From Goniomonas avonlea (Eukaryota; Cryptophyceae; Goniomonadida; Goniomonadaceae): a stretch of DNA of 18,899 nt. Where the stretch lies: positions 1 through 18,899 of the forward strand of contig QUTJ01031783.1 of assembly GCA_003573635.1 (NCBI GenBank), written 5' to 3'. Position numbers and translations under genes: made by a program. The notes under the pieces were generated by a model, which ran no database searches, had not been told where the DNA came from, and worked only from the letters and a program-made list of their open reading frames with translations. Below are positions 1 through 10,988 of the stretch, in pieces (position 1 is the stretch's first letter; each line of letters starts with the position of its first letter).

Positions 1-681
1 TCGTAGTTCGCTACGCAGCACACAGTCGGGTGGTCGACTGTAATATATAGCTACCCAGAGCTAGGCCACGGATTTGCATCCGACACAGTGTCTGGTGTCG
101 GTTTGGTTGTTGTGTTTGCTGTGATTGTTGCTGTGCAATGCAAACCACAACAAGGAAGTGGAGTGAGTGAGAGAGAGAGTGGGGGGCGAGCACTAGCGTA
201 GTGGAAAGTGCACTCGAGTACTAGTGTTACTCACGCTTGCACTAGCTACTCTCAATAGAAAGAAAAAGGCGGAGTGGGTCGCAGGGAGAGGGCATGCTAA
301 CATCCGCACTGTGCCTGTGTCGGAGTTTGTTGTGTTTTTTCTTTCATTGCTGTGCAGGGAAGCAGAATAACTGGAGTGAGGGGTTTGACAGGGAGGGAGG
401 GTGTTAGCACGTCAGAAGTAATAACACTAGCATAGGTAGCTCACTGTTCAACTTCACGAGGAGTTCAAAGCTCCAAGAAATTCGTCATCAAGGAGAAATT
501 ACGATGACATGTCGAAGTTTGACAGACGATGAGAGGCTTTTGTCACTATTTCGTCACGGCAGATTGTTTAAAATCACGAATCAGTCGTGAAGTCGTGAAG
601 TCCGACGAACACAATTCTGTTCACAAACAGCACATTAGAGCGAATCCAGCCATCAGAAACTGACAGTTCTGTAAAAGTTCT
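1..681. other. 3' flank of the protease gene; no gene supported
   Basis: No convincing exon on either strand. It contains short GAGAGAG tracts (about 168-180), a CCACGGAT...ATCCG hairpin at 66-82 that resembles stem 3 of the cloverleaf repeat, and one copy of a dispersed ~115 bp repeat at 482-600. I see no clear AATAAA signal downstream of the protease stop on the minus strand. Confidence 0.5.
482..600 (+). repeat. Dispersed ~115 bp repeat, copy 1
   Basis: Colinear with 13026-13147. Shared blocks include AAATTACGAT, TCRAAGTTTGA, the TTTCGT segment and the ACGAATC segment near the end. The 3' half can form a hairpin (CACGGCAGATT against AATCAGTCGTG, imperfect). Identity looks like roughly two thirds by eye. 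Family unknown. Confidence 0.5.
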
Positions 682-1964
682 CTATAACAGCAGAGTGTGG
701 CACTCGGCTTCACGTTGAACGTCCTGGAGGCGCCGCGAGGAGCCGTCTGGGTACACCAGCCAGTCGCCGCTCTCTTCCGTCACGTTCTGGAGCTGTGCGG
801 CCTCACGCGCATCCGCCCCGTATATGAGAGCAACCACTCCTCGACGCTCCACTGCCCCAGGGGCGATATAATGATGATACATGGTCCGAAGCTGTCATAG
901 CGGACGGTTGTCAATAAGATGCTGTCGAAGAAAAAACCATTTGGTTTTCGTGGGAAGAAATTGGTGGAAACAAACATGTGACCACAAAAAACACAAAAAC
1001 CCTTTCATCGTGTGTCAAACTTTGGCATGTCGTCGTAATTCAGAGTCAGAGTCAATGGAAAGCAAAAGCACCAGAGCCAATGGAATCAGAGCATCAGAAT
1101 AAAAAGAACGACAGGGCACAGAGTAACATGACAGCCAAAGCATCAAAGTCGATGGAAGAGTCAGACCTCCTCAAGAGTAATGCGAGCGACTTGAGCGGCT
1201 TCAGCAGCCCGTCGTCCAAAGAAGAACTCTCGCTTCGACACCTGCTGGTCCATCAGTTCACGATTCTTACCCTATCTGGCATTCACACTACCCTCACCAT
1301 ACCTGCGCACCAATAGCTCCCTCAGTACGAGAGAGGGAAGAGAGGAGGGGAAAAGGGAAGGAGGGAGGGAGGGGGAAGGGGAGGGAAGGAGGAAGACGAG
1401 GGCAGACGAGCGAGGCAACATGCTTCATGCCACCCTGGACTCCAGAGAGGGAGGGCTCTCCACCGTATCGTCATTTTCTGGTGATACTCCAGCAAAACAG
1501 CCACCGGTTGCTTAGTGGATGAGAATTCGACATTTGAACCCCAAATTCGGGGATGGTATTGGAAATTCGGCGTATTTGACCCAACCGGGAGTTGCTCGCA
1601 GATTATTTTCCTGGTCCGCGGCTTGAATACAGGCTTGAATACAGCGTATGCACCCTCAGCAATCATCTTTCACAGCGTATGCACACCTCAGCAATGAGAC
1701 GGTTTGCTCTCGAACTCAAGGAGTTGTCACGAGCGAGGAGCTTGGTGCGGAGGCTGTCGGCCGCTTCCCGCAGTGTTGCCTCCTCCATCTCCTTCAACTG
1801 AACAGGGTCAAAACTTGGTAGGAACCACGCACTGTCTGACTGTGCGTGCGTGTGATGTGGGTCTGTCTCTCTGGTGTGCACTCTCTCTGTGTGTGTGCCC
1901 CTCTTCTCCTCTCTGTCTCTGCTTCTGGCTGTCTGTCCCCTGTCTGTCTGTCTGTCTGTCTGTC

Positions 1965-2014
<50 letters not shown>

Positions 2015-5000
2015 CCTGCCAGTCTCTGTCTCCCCTGTCTCTGTGGCTATCTCTGTCTCTGTCGCTCCGTCCCGGCCCGCGCACACTCTTTCTGGCTCAT
2101 CCCGCCCGGTCTCTGAGCTGTGGTTTGTTGTGTTCAGCAACGTTGGTTGGTCGAGGGAGTGAGCGTGAAGGGGAGTGGTCACACTGTGTGAGTGAGTGAG
2201 TGTGAGAGGGGTGAGTGAGCGTGAAGGGGAGTGGTCACACTGTGTGAGTGAGTGAGTGAGTGTGAGAGGGGTGAGGGGGTGACAGAGACACAGAGAGAGG
2301 GACGGGGACAGACAGATACAGACAGACAGACAGAGACCCACCTGCGTGGTGAACAGGCCAGAGAGAAACTCGTTAATTTTGCCGGCGACCTGGTCCGGCG
2401 GGACCACTGACTGCACTGTCAACCGAAGAGCCAGGTAGCCAGCCTGACTCACCACCGACGAGCTGACAACATATCTGCGACATTGCTTTATGCATTCAGT
2501 CCATACGTTGCTTATGAGCTGCCTCCGGACATGAATATCATGTATGCCATCTTTGCATAGAGCTTGTGCCATTTCGCATAGAACATGAATGCCATCTGAC
2601 AGCGAGCTTGAATGGGATCCTGCAAGGCCTGCCCCCGGTCCTATCATCGTTGTTTGGTCTATTGGGCAAAAGAGAACTGAGCTCACGAACCATTATTAAA
2701 AATGATCAGCAGGAGGCCATTTGTCTTTTCTTACTCTCCCTCTCTCTCTTCCCTCTCACATCCATGTCAGGAAAAGAAACACATAGCACCTCATAATCTC
2801 TCGTCCACCTACCCGAGCTGCTGCTTTGTGCGCAGTTCAGTGAACATTGCGCGACCGAGGAATTGCTGCAAGAGCTGGACAAGCGCGGACATGCGCACAG
2901 AGTAGGGCCCCAACTGCATCACGGCGGGTCAGTCTGGACAAGCGCGGACATGCGCACAGAGTAGGGTCCCAACTGCATCACGGCGGGTCAGTCTGGACTT
3001 GCGGAAGACTTGTGCTCGCACTCAAGTCAGCCTTGCAGCTGCACTCTATGAGTCGTGTCCAATGAGTCGTGTCCAACTTCAGCCAGGAGAAGGGGAGCAG
3101 GACAACAATGCTTCTCTGGACATCCTGAGTATCTATGAGGATTCGGAAGACGCGATCATGAACCGTCTATCGCCTGTGCCAATGCTTACAAATGCCTGAA
3201 TTGATTAGAAAAAATGATAATTTGTAAAGATGGTCAAGACTGGTGGCAACAGGCGGGCCGAGGCCAGCCCAGGTGATCCCAGCACAAAATTAACATCCAC
3301 CAGATGTCAAAGTCAGCAAAGAGGCTGGGGTGAATATATGTGTGAAGGTGTGTGAGGAATCTATGTGGCGAGCATGGGAAACGGGTGTGGTGACTGTTTC
3401 TGTTCTGTGGTTTCTTGATGCAAATGACAGAACTGCAGACATGGAGGGACACATAGTTGGAAACTGACCTGGAGTAGAAGAGAAACCGCAGAGTCACGAG
3501 CGGAAGGGTTGGGCCCCAGCACCCGGCGAGCGACCAGAGTTGCTGGGGGAAGATGAAGGACTTTGCGCACGACCTATGTCAGTCAGTCGCACCCCACTCA
3601 CCCCACTCAGAAAGAGTTTGCACACGACCGACGGGTGACCTACAATGAAGAACTTTGCGCACAACATACGTCATCGTCACTCGAGCCCTGATTCCAACAC
3701 AGTCGGGTGGTGCATAGATAGGGGACCACTCCTCCTCAACAACAATGAGATCGAAACGATGCCTGAATTCACCCGGCACACGGTTGCGCAAACAGAGACA
3801 CGCAGCTCCTCTTTGACGCAGCCGGATACAGACTCACAAGGCGAGGGAGGATGCACACGGACGCAGGCACGCGCACACCACAGCAAGGTGCGAGTCACAC
3901 GGACCTGAGACCTTTGATGGTGAGGTCTTGGGCGGAGGTGGTCCGCCACCTGGGCGGGTGTCACAGCCTGCTCGCCACCAGCGAGTTTGGCACTGAGCGG
4001 TTGTTTTTCACGGAGTGCACCGCACCGTGGTTCGCACACTGCTGACTCGCTCCCCCCCCCCTCCCGGTGATTACCACTCCGGTTCAAATGATACGCGCGC
4101 GCTCTTGCTCCGTCTCTTCCCACAATTTCACGCTCCCCACACTCTCCAACCGATACACAGATGTTTGTCATTGAGGCACTTTTCAGGCCAACACAAGAAC
4201 AACATTGAAAAAAGTGACACCAATTTTGCAAGTGCGGCAGCTTCATCTGGAAGCACGTTGCCGACGACGACCATGTCTGCTCTGCACTCTGCCAGGAATT
4301 CGAGCCAGCACTGCTGCACTTGCTCCAAACTGCAGTTGCGTACCTGAGCACACACCGGTGAGAGAGGGAGGGAGAGAGAGAGAGAGAGAGCGAGCAAGGG
4401 AGGGAACGAACGAAAGAGACACACACTGGTGAGTGCGTGAGTGAGTGAGCAAGAGAGCGAGACAGAGACACCACGCACACAGACAGATGCAAACACACAG
4501 AGAGATGAGTGAGTCATTTTAGGACAGAAATGAATCTCAGCAGTATCCGAGTGCATCATATGCTCCATCTCTTTCGTTATAGTGTTGTTGTGTTGCCCTG
4601 GAGCCTGCTCGACACGCAGGCAGCCAGAGAAGAAAGTAGTGGCAGGCTGAGTCAGGGGAGTGCGCGACCACGGCACACACCAAGCTGGTCGAGCTGGAAA
4701 AATTCATTGGTTGCCGATAATGAGAACGTCAGTTGCAGTCATAGAAGTAGTGGTAGTGGTGGCAGTGGTGGCAGTGGTGGAGTGGTGGTGTGGAGGTGAC
4801 AGCACTGTGTGCCAGGTGTCATTGACACGGAAAAAACCCTGGAGTTGTAAGGCAGCAAGGTGTCAGCGTAACATACTGCGTCAGCACGCTGGCGGTCGGA
4901 GTAGGAGCCGATCATGATCACATCACTTGCATGATCCATCGCAAGCACCGAGGGTTGTGCCTTGACCTCGTTGTCGTACGACTGGGCAAGCAGGTCACGC

Positions 5001-8000
5001 TCAAAGACGTTGGTCCCATCCAAGCTAATCACACACAGTATTCGCTTCACTGGGCACCGGTTTGTCGACAAGTTTGATGAAAAAAACAAGATGAACGATT
5101 GTCAAACACGATTGCGTGTGCGGAGACAGGTGGTGGAGGCATGTGAAAGACAATGTGGACATGTCGAGCTAGACCCCAGTTAGCTCTGGTGTGAAAGTGT
5201 TTGGGAGAGTGTGAGTGCGAGTGCGTGAGAGAGTGAGGGTGCAGTGCGGGCGAGAGTGAGAGTGTGTGAGTGAGAGGGCAAGGGAGTGTGTGTGAGAGTA
5301 TTTAAGCCACCTAGGAACCGCGGCACCCACGGATCCATAGATTCGATAAGAGTGAGAGCGTGCAGTGAGTATTGGCACCTGTAAGACAGCCTGCTTGACC
5401 AACTCAAACTCGCCGGGAGAAGGAGGCACGCGAAGTACATCGAGCACAAGTTGAACCAGTCGCGGAAGCGTGGACGAGTACCCAGAAAACATCATGCTGA
5501 CTCCAGTCCAAAGCGTGTGTGTGCATGAAAATTTCAGCCCTGCCTCCTGCGTGGGCGCGAAAGTTTAGTCGCGAATGACGAGGAATATGAGAGAGGGAGG
5601 GTGGAAAGGAAGGAGGAGCGGATGGGCCAATGCACTCATTTCCACTCCAGCAACGTGCGGGCCTCGGACACGAAGCGATTCACGTGCAACGGAAGAGGGC
5701 GCTGGAGATCACCAACCTCAGCGTGGTAGGAGGAGTCGGTCAGCCGCTCTTCCAACATTTGCATCCCAAGCCGCAACAAACCGGAGGCAAGCGGCGAGGA
5801 GCTCGCGAGGCCTGCAACCAGCCGCACCTGCACTCGCGACGCGGGTCAGTATTGCACGGGCCCTCCCTTTCCACTCAGCCCATTCTCCCTTCGCCCCGTC
5901 TCTCCCACTCTGCCTCGCTGCCTCTCTTCCCTCCTGTGTCCCGTATCCATGTTCTCTCAGGTGACAGCTCTCGTGCCCTGCGACCAGCCCCGCGCACCCG
6001 CTCTCGCTGGCACTCTCAGAGCAAAATTGCCTCGTGTTGGCATAAGAATTCTAAACGGGTTCAAGAGACCTTCAAAATATGAACGGCGGACCGAAACTTA
6101 CGTTGGCAATCATTTTGGGAGCACCAAAGGAGCAGTCGAGCAGGTGCCAAAGCTCCACCATGGCGCCGTCTGCCCTAGGCAGGGCGCTACTGGGGCCCAC
6201 AGGCTGCCCATGGGCATGAGGCTGTGCGGCAGAGGCGCCCTGGTCCAAGTGTTGCGGCCCGGCCTCACTGTCCGCTGACCGGCACAAGGCACCATGGCCA
6301 TCCGGGTCTTGCAGCAAGACGAGGGGACTTCGCTCCGAGGGTGTGTCTGCGGGCCATGCTGCTCGCAGTTGGGTGTCCTGCCATCCAGAGGTCAAACTGT
6401 GCTTGCTGTCTAAGCGACCCCCGGTCCACCCCAACTCCAACCCAATAAAACATGAAATCTGTTGGCACATTGCAGCGTCGTCAAGTGTACCGCAGGGCGA
6501 GACACAATACCTTCGGAATGAAAACGTTGGGACAGGGGAGGGCGAGGTCGGGAAACGGAAGCCCTGGTCGGCGAGGCTGGTTGCGCCAAGACAGTGGGAG
6601 GTCTTCCACCGCGTGCTGTGTTTTATACCTGCAGCCACGGTCAGACGCCTGAGCACAACAACCTGCGCATGTGAGCCTCACAACAAGCGTGACAAGATGG
6701 TCCGTTGGTCTCCTAAGGAATTTAAATGACACTGCATGTTGTATGCAAAGCAATCGACACTCAAGGATTTGAGGTAACAGAAGTGGGACAAAGGAAGCAA
6801 TGGGCAAGAATTGTGTGGATTTCACCAGAGCCCGTGCTCACCACTTCTCCTCGACCCAGTCAAGGTGTGCGGCGTCAAGCGGCTGTGGTTGTGCGTCGCG
6901 TGGGGCCACGAGGTGGCCTCGCACTGCACTCGGCGTGAACTCCAGCAGCAGCTCTCGCACAGCAGCAATGTCCATCTCCTCCACCTGCAGACCCACTTCA
7001 GAAATACTGCAGGTCAAACCTGAGCTGGTTCGAATACGCTACTGACCTTGTTGCTCCAAACCCATACGTGTCTCCGGATGCAAACTGGCTGACAGAAATG
7101 ACGCACACAGATCCACTCTGGCATATGAGCGACAAAACAGAGACAAGCCAAGCACAGATGCCTCGACATTCTCAAGAATTTTTCAGCCTACAAGCTGGAG
7201 ATACGCCAGGCGATGCAGGTTCCAGGAGACGGAGGATGCCAACCTCCCAGAGAGGAGAGTGTGTGAGAGAGGCGCGAGGACGCGCGAGTCAACCTCGTGT
7301 CATCAACTGCAAGGATAAAGGGAATTGAAGCGCACGCAAGATGTCCCGGCGAGGACGTGCGTCGGCGGCAGGTGCTGCAGCGACCGAGCAATTCCAGTCA
7401 CGGCAGTCGTCTCCGTCTTGCGCCCTTGAAAGCTGAATGACAAATTCGCAGTTTGCTGTTGGGTGTGTTGTTGTTGGTTTGTTACGATGCATCAGGGGGG
7501 GACAGAACGGAGAGACGGAAAAGAAAGGGAAAGGGAGGGAAAGGGAGCGGAGGACATGGGAGGACAGAAGGCGTGCTTGGGACTCAACCCTCCACCTCCA
7601 TGCTCTCTGCACAACACCTTCCAACGATCCCTCTGAAGCTCTCTGCGACAGCACCCTTCCCAACCATGTATCTCTGAAACCACTCGCCTGCACAGCAACC
7701 ATACGAGGGACGACAGGGAGGGAGGGACAAGGAGGGAGGACATGTGGCAGGTGCTGTAGCGACTGAGCAATTCCGGTCACGGCAGTTGTCTCCGTCTTGT
7801 TTATGGTTGATGCCAACGCTGTTATTGAGTTGGGTTGGATAGATTCAATCGTCGGGAGGGTGGAGGAAGGGGAGAGAAGACCGGCGGCGGGGGGGGTTGA
7901 GATACGAGAGAATACGGGGAGAGAGGAGAGGGTGGGGAGAGGGAGAGGGTGGGGAGAGGGAGGGGAAGAGGGAGAGAGAGGGAGGGCGAGGCAGAGAGAG

Positions 8001-10210
8001 GGAGGGGCACCTCGACTTCGCCCCAGCACCGAAGAAGCTTGCTGTCATCACAAGAGGCCAGAATATCAAGGTAGTCGAACACTGCGTGGCCCACATCGAC
8101 GTACCGCACCAGGCCTTCCTCGGTCAGGTCGACCTTCACTGCAAACACTGCAAACTGCAACGCGGTCAACCTTGCGAAGATCGAAGCAGGAGAATGACAC
8201 GTTGATCTTCAGGACATGACTAGAGTGAGAGGACCGAGAACGACAAGCACTACAGGCACAAACACTCCAGGCACAAGTACTGAAGGCACAAGCACTACAG
8301 GCACAAGCACTTAGTACAATCGCAAGCACTACAAGCGCAAACACTACAAGCTCGCCACAAGCACTCAGGGCACCTCAGCGAGCGAGAGCGTGGTGCAGGC
8401 AGAGAGGCCAGTGGCCAGACCTTGGGCCTTGAGACATGCAAGCACACTGCCTTGTGATTCGTGCCCCAGCAGGAAACTCAGCTGTCCACGCCGTTAATAC
8501 CGAAGAGAGAGCAACCCTCCCAGTTGTGATCTGTTGGCTTCGGCAGACATGCCGACCGACATCTACAAGGGACGATCTGACACGGCAGACACCGATTCGG
8601 CATATTATTGCCAGTTTGAGCTTTTGAGTGGAAAAGGGCAAACCGGCGGGTGTTTGGCAGTGGCATCGGCAGATAGGCCGATGACCAACCACCGCAACGA
8701 GGACCGGTTCAGCTGCGACTCCCAGAAATGAAGAGCCCAGGAAAGCTCACGGCTCGAGACAGCAAACGTAGTGTGGAAGGGCAATCCCTCGAGACAACTG
8801 GGCCATCACGCCAACACGAGCCAGCCTAACTCAGAGCGTGCCACAGCGGTTTTTCAAACCCACAGCACAAAGATCATGTAGTCTGCCAAAGTGAGTCACG
8901 CACCAAATGGGTCGGCTTGCACCGAAACAATGGCCATTGACACGGGATGGGCCAATACAAATGGAGTGAGCGGCGGTGTTTAACAGGGACCACTCTGAAC
9001 AACCTCCTCCACGTGGCCGGGAAGGCGCGCTCCGCCTCTTGTACCCACTGTGTCCGCTGGACCACTGGCGGTGGACGAGGCCGCGGCACAAGGTCTGGCG
9101 CGCGGCATGGAATGGCCTGCAAGAACCGAACGGCGTAGGCCTGCAGTGTCTCGAGGTCTTCACGGCCCAGTAACACAGCTGTCATCGCACGTGCATCATA
9201 ATGCCTGGCGATGGAGTCAAGGCCAGTGATATAACAGTAAATAGAAGCGCAGTCCTTGCAAACATTTACCAAATAAACAGCGGCAAGCGAGGGAATACAT
9301 GCAGTCCTGAGGAAACCGGCTCACAAGTCATGGAAACGGAGCATCTGCTCCCGGACATCGGTGCCCTGGGTCTGCTGTTGCTCATGCAATGTCTCCCAGT
9401 TTCCAACACCGAACCTGCCAGGAGAAGCGACAATGATTATTTCAAGACGGCATGAGCTAAAGGCTCACTGGCTGAAAGGATGAGCACTCCCTGCGGTGGA
9501 GCGAAGTAACTGATAGTTTCTTTTCCCGTCATCGTTCAGATTCCTGCGCCGTGTCACAACTGCAGCAAAATCGGGAACTAGGACCAACAACAACCTTGTA
9601 AATTCTGAGTCCACAGCACGCATCTCACGCTCGACACAGTCCGGGGTGAACAGTGGGTCCACGAAAAAATCTGCGAATCTCTGGGCCGGATTAGCAGAGC
9701 ATAAGTGATGTGAAAGGTGCCACCTCCAAACCAGGCAACATCTTGTCATGCACAACTTGGAAATGATACGTGGTTGTATTAGGACCCGTGCTTGCATTCG
9801 TTGAACCCTGTAGATGTTGTCAGTTTCGATGTTTGGCAAGCGGCTGGCAGAGGAGATCACCGCTGCTGTGGCCAAAAACTTTCGGAAATCACCGTCACCA
9901 GGAAACTTTTTGGTCCCAAGAAAGAGCATATGCTGCACAATCACATGTCAGCGCAAGGCGAAGCAGATCCAGTCGCACCTCTGTAAAATGGGCTAATCCC
10001 GGCACTTGAACCGGGTCTTGAAATTGACCTACGCCAACGCTCACCGCACCCGCAGCTAACGATGCGTCTGCATCGTGGACAAGTATCGTGCTGAGTCCTA
10101 CGCGGACGTGTGAGAAACGAACCAAGCCATGCACTACGACCGTTCGCCAGGACGACATGTCGATACTCGCGTCTGTCAATCTTGGGCTTCCGAATTTCTT
10201 GAGAACCCAT
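682..10210 (-). CDS. IDE: Insulin-degrading-enzyme-like M16A metallopeptidase, 25 exons
   Basis: Zinc peptidase expected to cut small peptides inside its closed chamber. Exons (plus coordinates, transcript order): 10210-10141, 10097-9979, 9932-9861, 9807-9724, 9680-9595, 9543-9469, 9414-9325, 9204-8904, 8481-8374, 8154-8011, 7455-7336, 6984-6842, 6628-6511, 6458-6102, 5827-5717, 5546-5379, 4981-4877, 4343-4221, 4141-4075, 3124-3078, 2913-2813, 2474-2342, 1797-1687, 1244-1167, 891-682. These join in frame to 1046 residues; human IDE has 1019. The zinc motif HFTEH is split by intron 2 (H60, E63, H64) and the third ligand is E141 in AVDSE; the H-to-E distance of 81 equals human IDE. Other landmarks: LLGHE near 305, NVFIPK before 510, ELWHLLD near 612, and ELRTKQQLGYV with R864 and Y871, matching substrate-binding R824/Y831. 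Start: first in-frame ATG, context GTCATGG. Least certain: exons 14, 19, 20 and the start of exon 24. Confidence 0.9.
1929..2016. repeat. (TGTC)n tetranucleotide microsatellite
   Basis: Nearly uninterrupted CTGT/GTCT units inside protease intron 22 (1798-2341). The Cys/Leu/Ser/Val-rich open frames across it are artefacts of the repeat. Confidence 0.9.
2161..2276. repeat. Two-copy ~56 bp minisatellite
   Basis: The unit starting GAGCGTGAAGGGGAGTGGTC occurs at 2161 and 2217; the second copy has one extra GTGA. It is intronic (protease intron 22) and followed by CAGA/GACA microsatellite sequence to about 2336. Confidence 0.85.
2875..2992. repeat. 59 bp tandem duplication over the exon 21 splice acceptor
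   Basis: Two copies (2875-2933 and 2934-2992) differ at one base (GGGCCC versus GGGTCC), with the next few bases starting a third unit. The copy nearer exon 21's body supplies the acceptor GTGATGCAG and the first codons of exon 21. The other copy, lying in intron 20, carries the same acceptor and codons but runs into TGA, because 59 is not a multiple of 3. Confidence 0.9.
3049..3076. repeat. 14 bp tandem repeat next to the exon 20 donor
   Basis: TGAGTCGTGTCCAA occurs twice in a row. On the minus strand it starts at the proposed GTTGGAC donor of exon 20, so the donor-like sequence is nearly duplicated. Confidence 0.75.
3555..3676. repeat. Three short diverged direct repeats in intron 19
   Basis: Related blocks of about 24 bp with the core TTTGCGCACGAC (or variants) begin near 3555, 3610 and 3647. 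They lie in the largest protease intron (3125-4074, 950 bp), where I see no coding sequence. Confidence 0.5.
4344..4876. repeat. Simple repeats filling protease intron 17
   Basis: A 533 bp intron holding a (GA)n tract (about 4366-4390), GTGAGTGA-type repeats (about 4430-4452) and a GGTGGCAGT-type array (about 4745-4795). No exon is visible between the flanking coding segments, which join in frame. Confidence 0.7.
5309..5346 (+). repeat. Cloverleaf repeat, copy E (degenerate)
   Basis: GTATTTAAGCC-ACCTAGG-AA, a degenerate stem 2 (CCGCGG region), then stem 3 CGGATC-CATA-GATTCG with one G-U pair. The 3' half of stem 1 is lost. It lies in protease intron 16, antisense to the gene, next to GAGTG-rich repeats. 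Confidence 0.6.
7367..7419 (-). repeat. Duplicated exon segment, copy inside exon 11
   Basis: 53 bp encoding KTETTAVTGIARSLQHLP within protease exon 11, in the region equivalent to human IDE YTSKIAGILHYYP. It pairs with 7746-7798, from which it differs at four bases. Confidence 0.85.
7746..7798 (-). repeat. Duplicated exon 11 segment within intron 10
   Basis: Second copy of exon 11's core, encoding KTETTAVTGIAQSLQHLP. Three of the four differences from exon 11 are synonymous; the fourth is CGG to CAG (R to Q). An acceptor-like CAATAACAG precedes it and a GTCCTC lies where a donor could be. It lacks 6 bases (CCGACG) present in exon 11 just downstream. It could be an alternative exon or an exon relic. 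Confidence 0.8.
7850..8010. repeat. Polypurine tract in intron 10
   Basis: Long G/A-only runs (GGGAGAGGGA-type) directly downstream of the exon 10 donor in transcript sense, i.e. pyrimidine-rich in the pre-mRNA. The Pro/Leu/Ser-rich open frames here are artefacts. Confidence 0.85.
8240..8367. repeat. Irregular AAGCACTACAGGCAC minisatellite in intron 9
   Basis: About seven degenerate units of roughly 15-17 bp (AAGCACTACAGGCAC and variants) filling most of the 219 bp intron between exons 9 and 10. Confidence 0.8.
8482..8903. other. Protease intron 8; no exon seen
   Basis: 422 bp between the in-frame segments ending FRCKPTHL and starting LSFLLGHE. Open frames exist on both strands, but none matches the protease family and none is needed to join the flanks. 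Confidence 0.6.
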
Positions 10211-10324
10211 GACTGTAGTGAAGTGTCGCCCAAACTCACGGGCAAATACCCTTCCAAAACTTGCAAATGCCACCGCGTCTGTGGAGTCAGTGTGGACTTG
10301 AGCGCAGCAAGCCGCAATGCACGC

Positions 10325-10342
10325 TAGACTATCGGTAGTCTA
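10325..10342. other. Perfect hairpin with TCGG loop
   Basis: TAGACTA-TCGG-TAGTCTA, a 7 bp stem, upstream of the protease start codon. Related GTAGACTAGCTAG follows at about 10356 and GGTAGTCTAGCTAG occurs at about 12311, so it may mark repeat termini. Confidence 0.45.
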
Positions 10343-10656
10343 CCGGTCCCGTTATCGTAGACTAGCTAGCTCGCGGAAAAACGAAAACGAAATTTCCTCA
10401 AACATCCACACACCGACGCTCATACGCATATCGCCGTGAATGCGAGATACAAGCGCTGAGATTAAATGATTTTCGTGACCCAAAACGACCGCGGTGAACC
10501 CTCTTTTTGGGGTTTGGTCGGCCCAAACTAGAATTTCGACAAGACACTTGATCAGAGCTGAGATTTTCATGCTGAGACTGTCTAATCATTTTTTTCATTT
10601 TTTTCAGCAATACTCTCGCTCTCTCTCTCTCTGAGACCCTCTCAGCCCTCTCCCAA

Positions 10657-10700
10657 CCCTAGGCAGATCTATGGATGTGGCTGCTACGCAGTTCCTAGTG
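10657..10700 (-). repeat. Cloverleaf repeat, copy D (inverted)
   Basis: Read on the minus strand: TTATTCAAACC, then ACTAGG-AA, stem 2 CTGC-GTA-GCAG, stem 3 CACATC-CATA-GATCTG (one mismatch, 2 bp shorter linker) and CCTAGG. Preceded by GAGAGAG on that strand; a partial second leader (GAGAGGATTCAAGCC) lies just upstream near 10730-10745. Confidence 0.75.
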
Positions 10701-10988
10701 GTTTGAATAATCTCTCGCTCTCTCTCAGAATGGCTTGAATCCTCTCTCTCTCTCTCTCTCAGCCTCCTATCTCGTTTTTGCACACAAAAAACTTGAAAAA
10801 AGCAGTTGGATGTACAATTATTTGTCTCAGGAGACACATGTTTTTGCACATATTCAGGATGGATAGACACATGTTTTGAGCAGCTCTTGCGCTTGTTTGC
10901 GCGCGAATAACAAGCAGCGCGAAATTGCTCCTTGGATCACACACCAGTGTAGTGGTTTTAGAGAGAGAGAGAGAGAGAGTATTCAAGC

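Noticed and set aside
1794-2162. Long open frames in the TGTC/CAGA repeats (Cys/Val/Leu- or Asp/Arg/Gln/Thr-rich)
   Set aside because: Pure microsatellite translation inside intron 22; no conserved protein features.
7822-8169. 115-codon minus-strand frame as one exon
   Set aside because: Only 8011-8154 matches the M16 family; the rest translates the polypurine tract after a GAG|GTGCCC donor.
8375-8692. Minus-strand frame across intron 8 as coding
   Set aside because: The conserved LLGHE segment is in another frame, and joining CAT TTG|GTGCGTG to GGACAG|CTGAGT restores the family sequence.
10211-10317. Longer protease N-terminus, possibly a targeting peptide, from 10273 or 10317
   Set aside because: The apparent start codons there are GTG and TTG, not ATG. 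The first in-frame ATG is at 10210, with good context.
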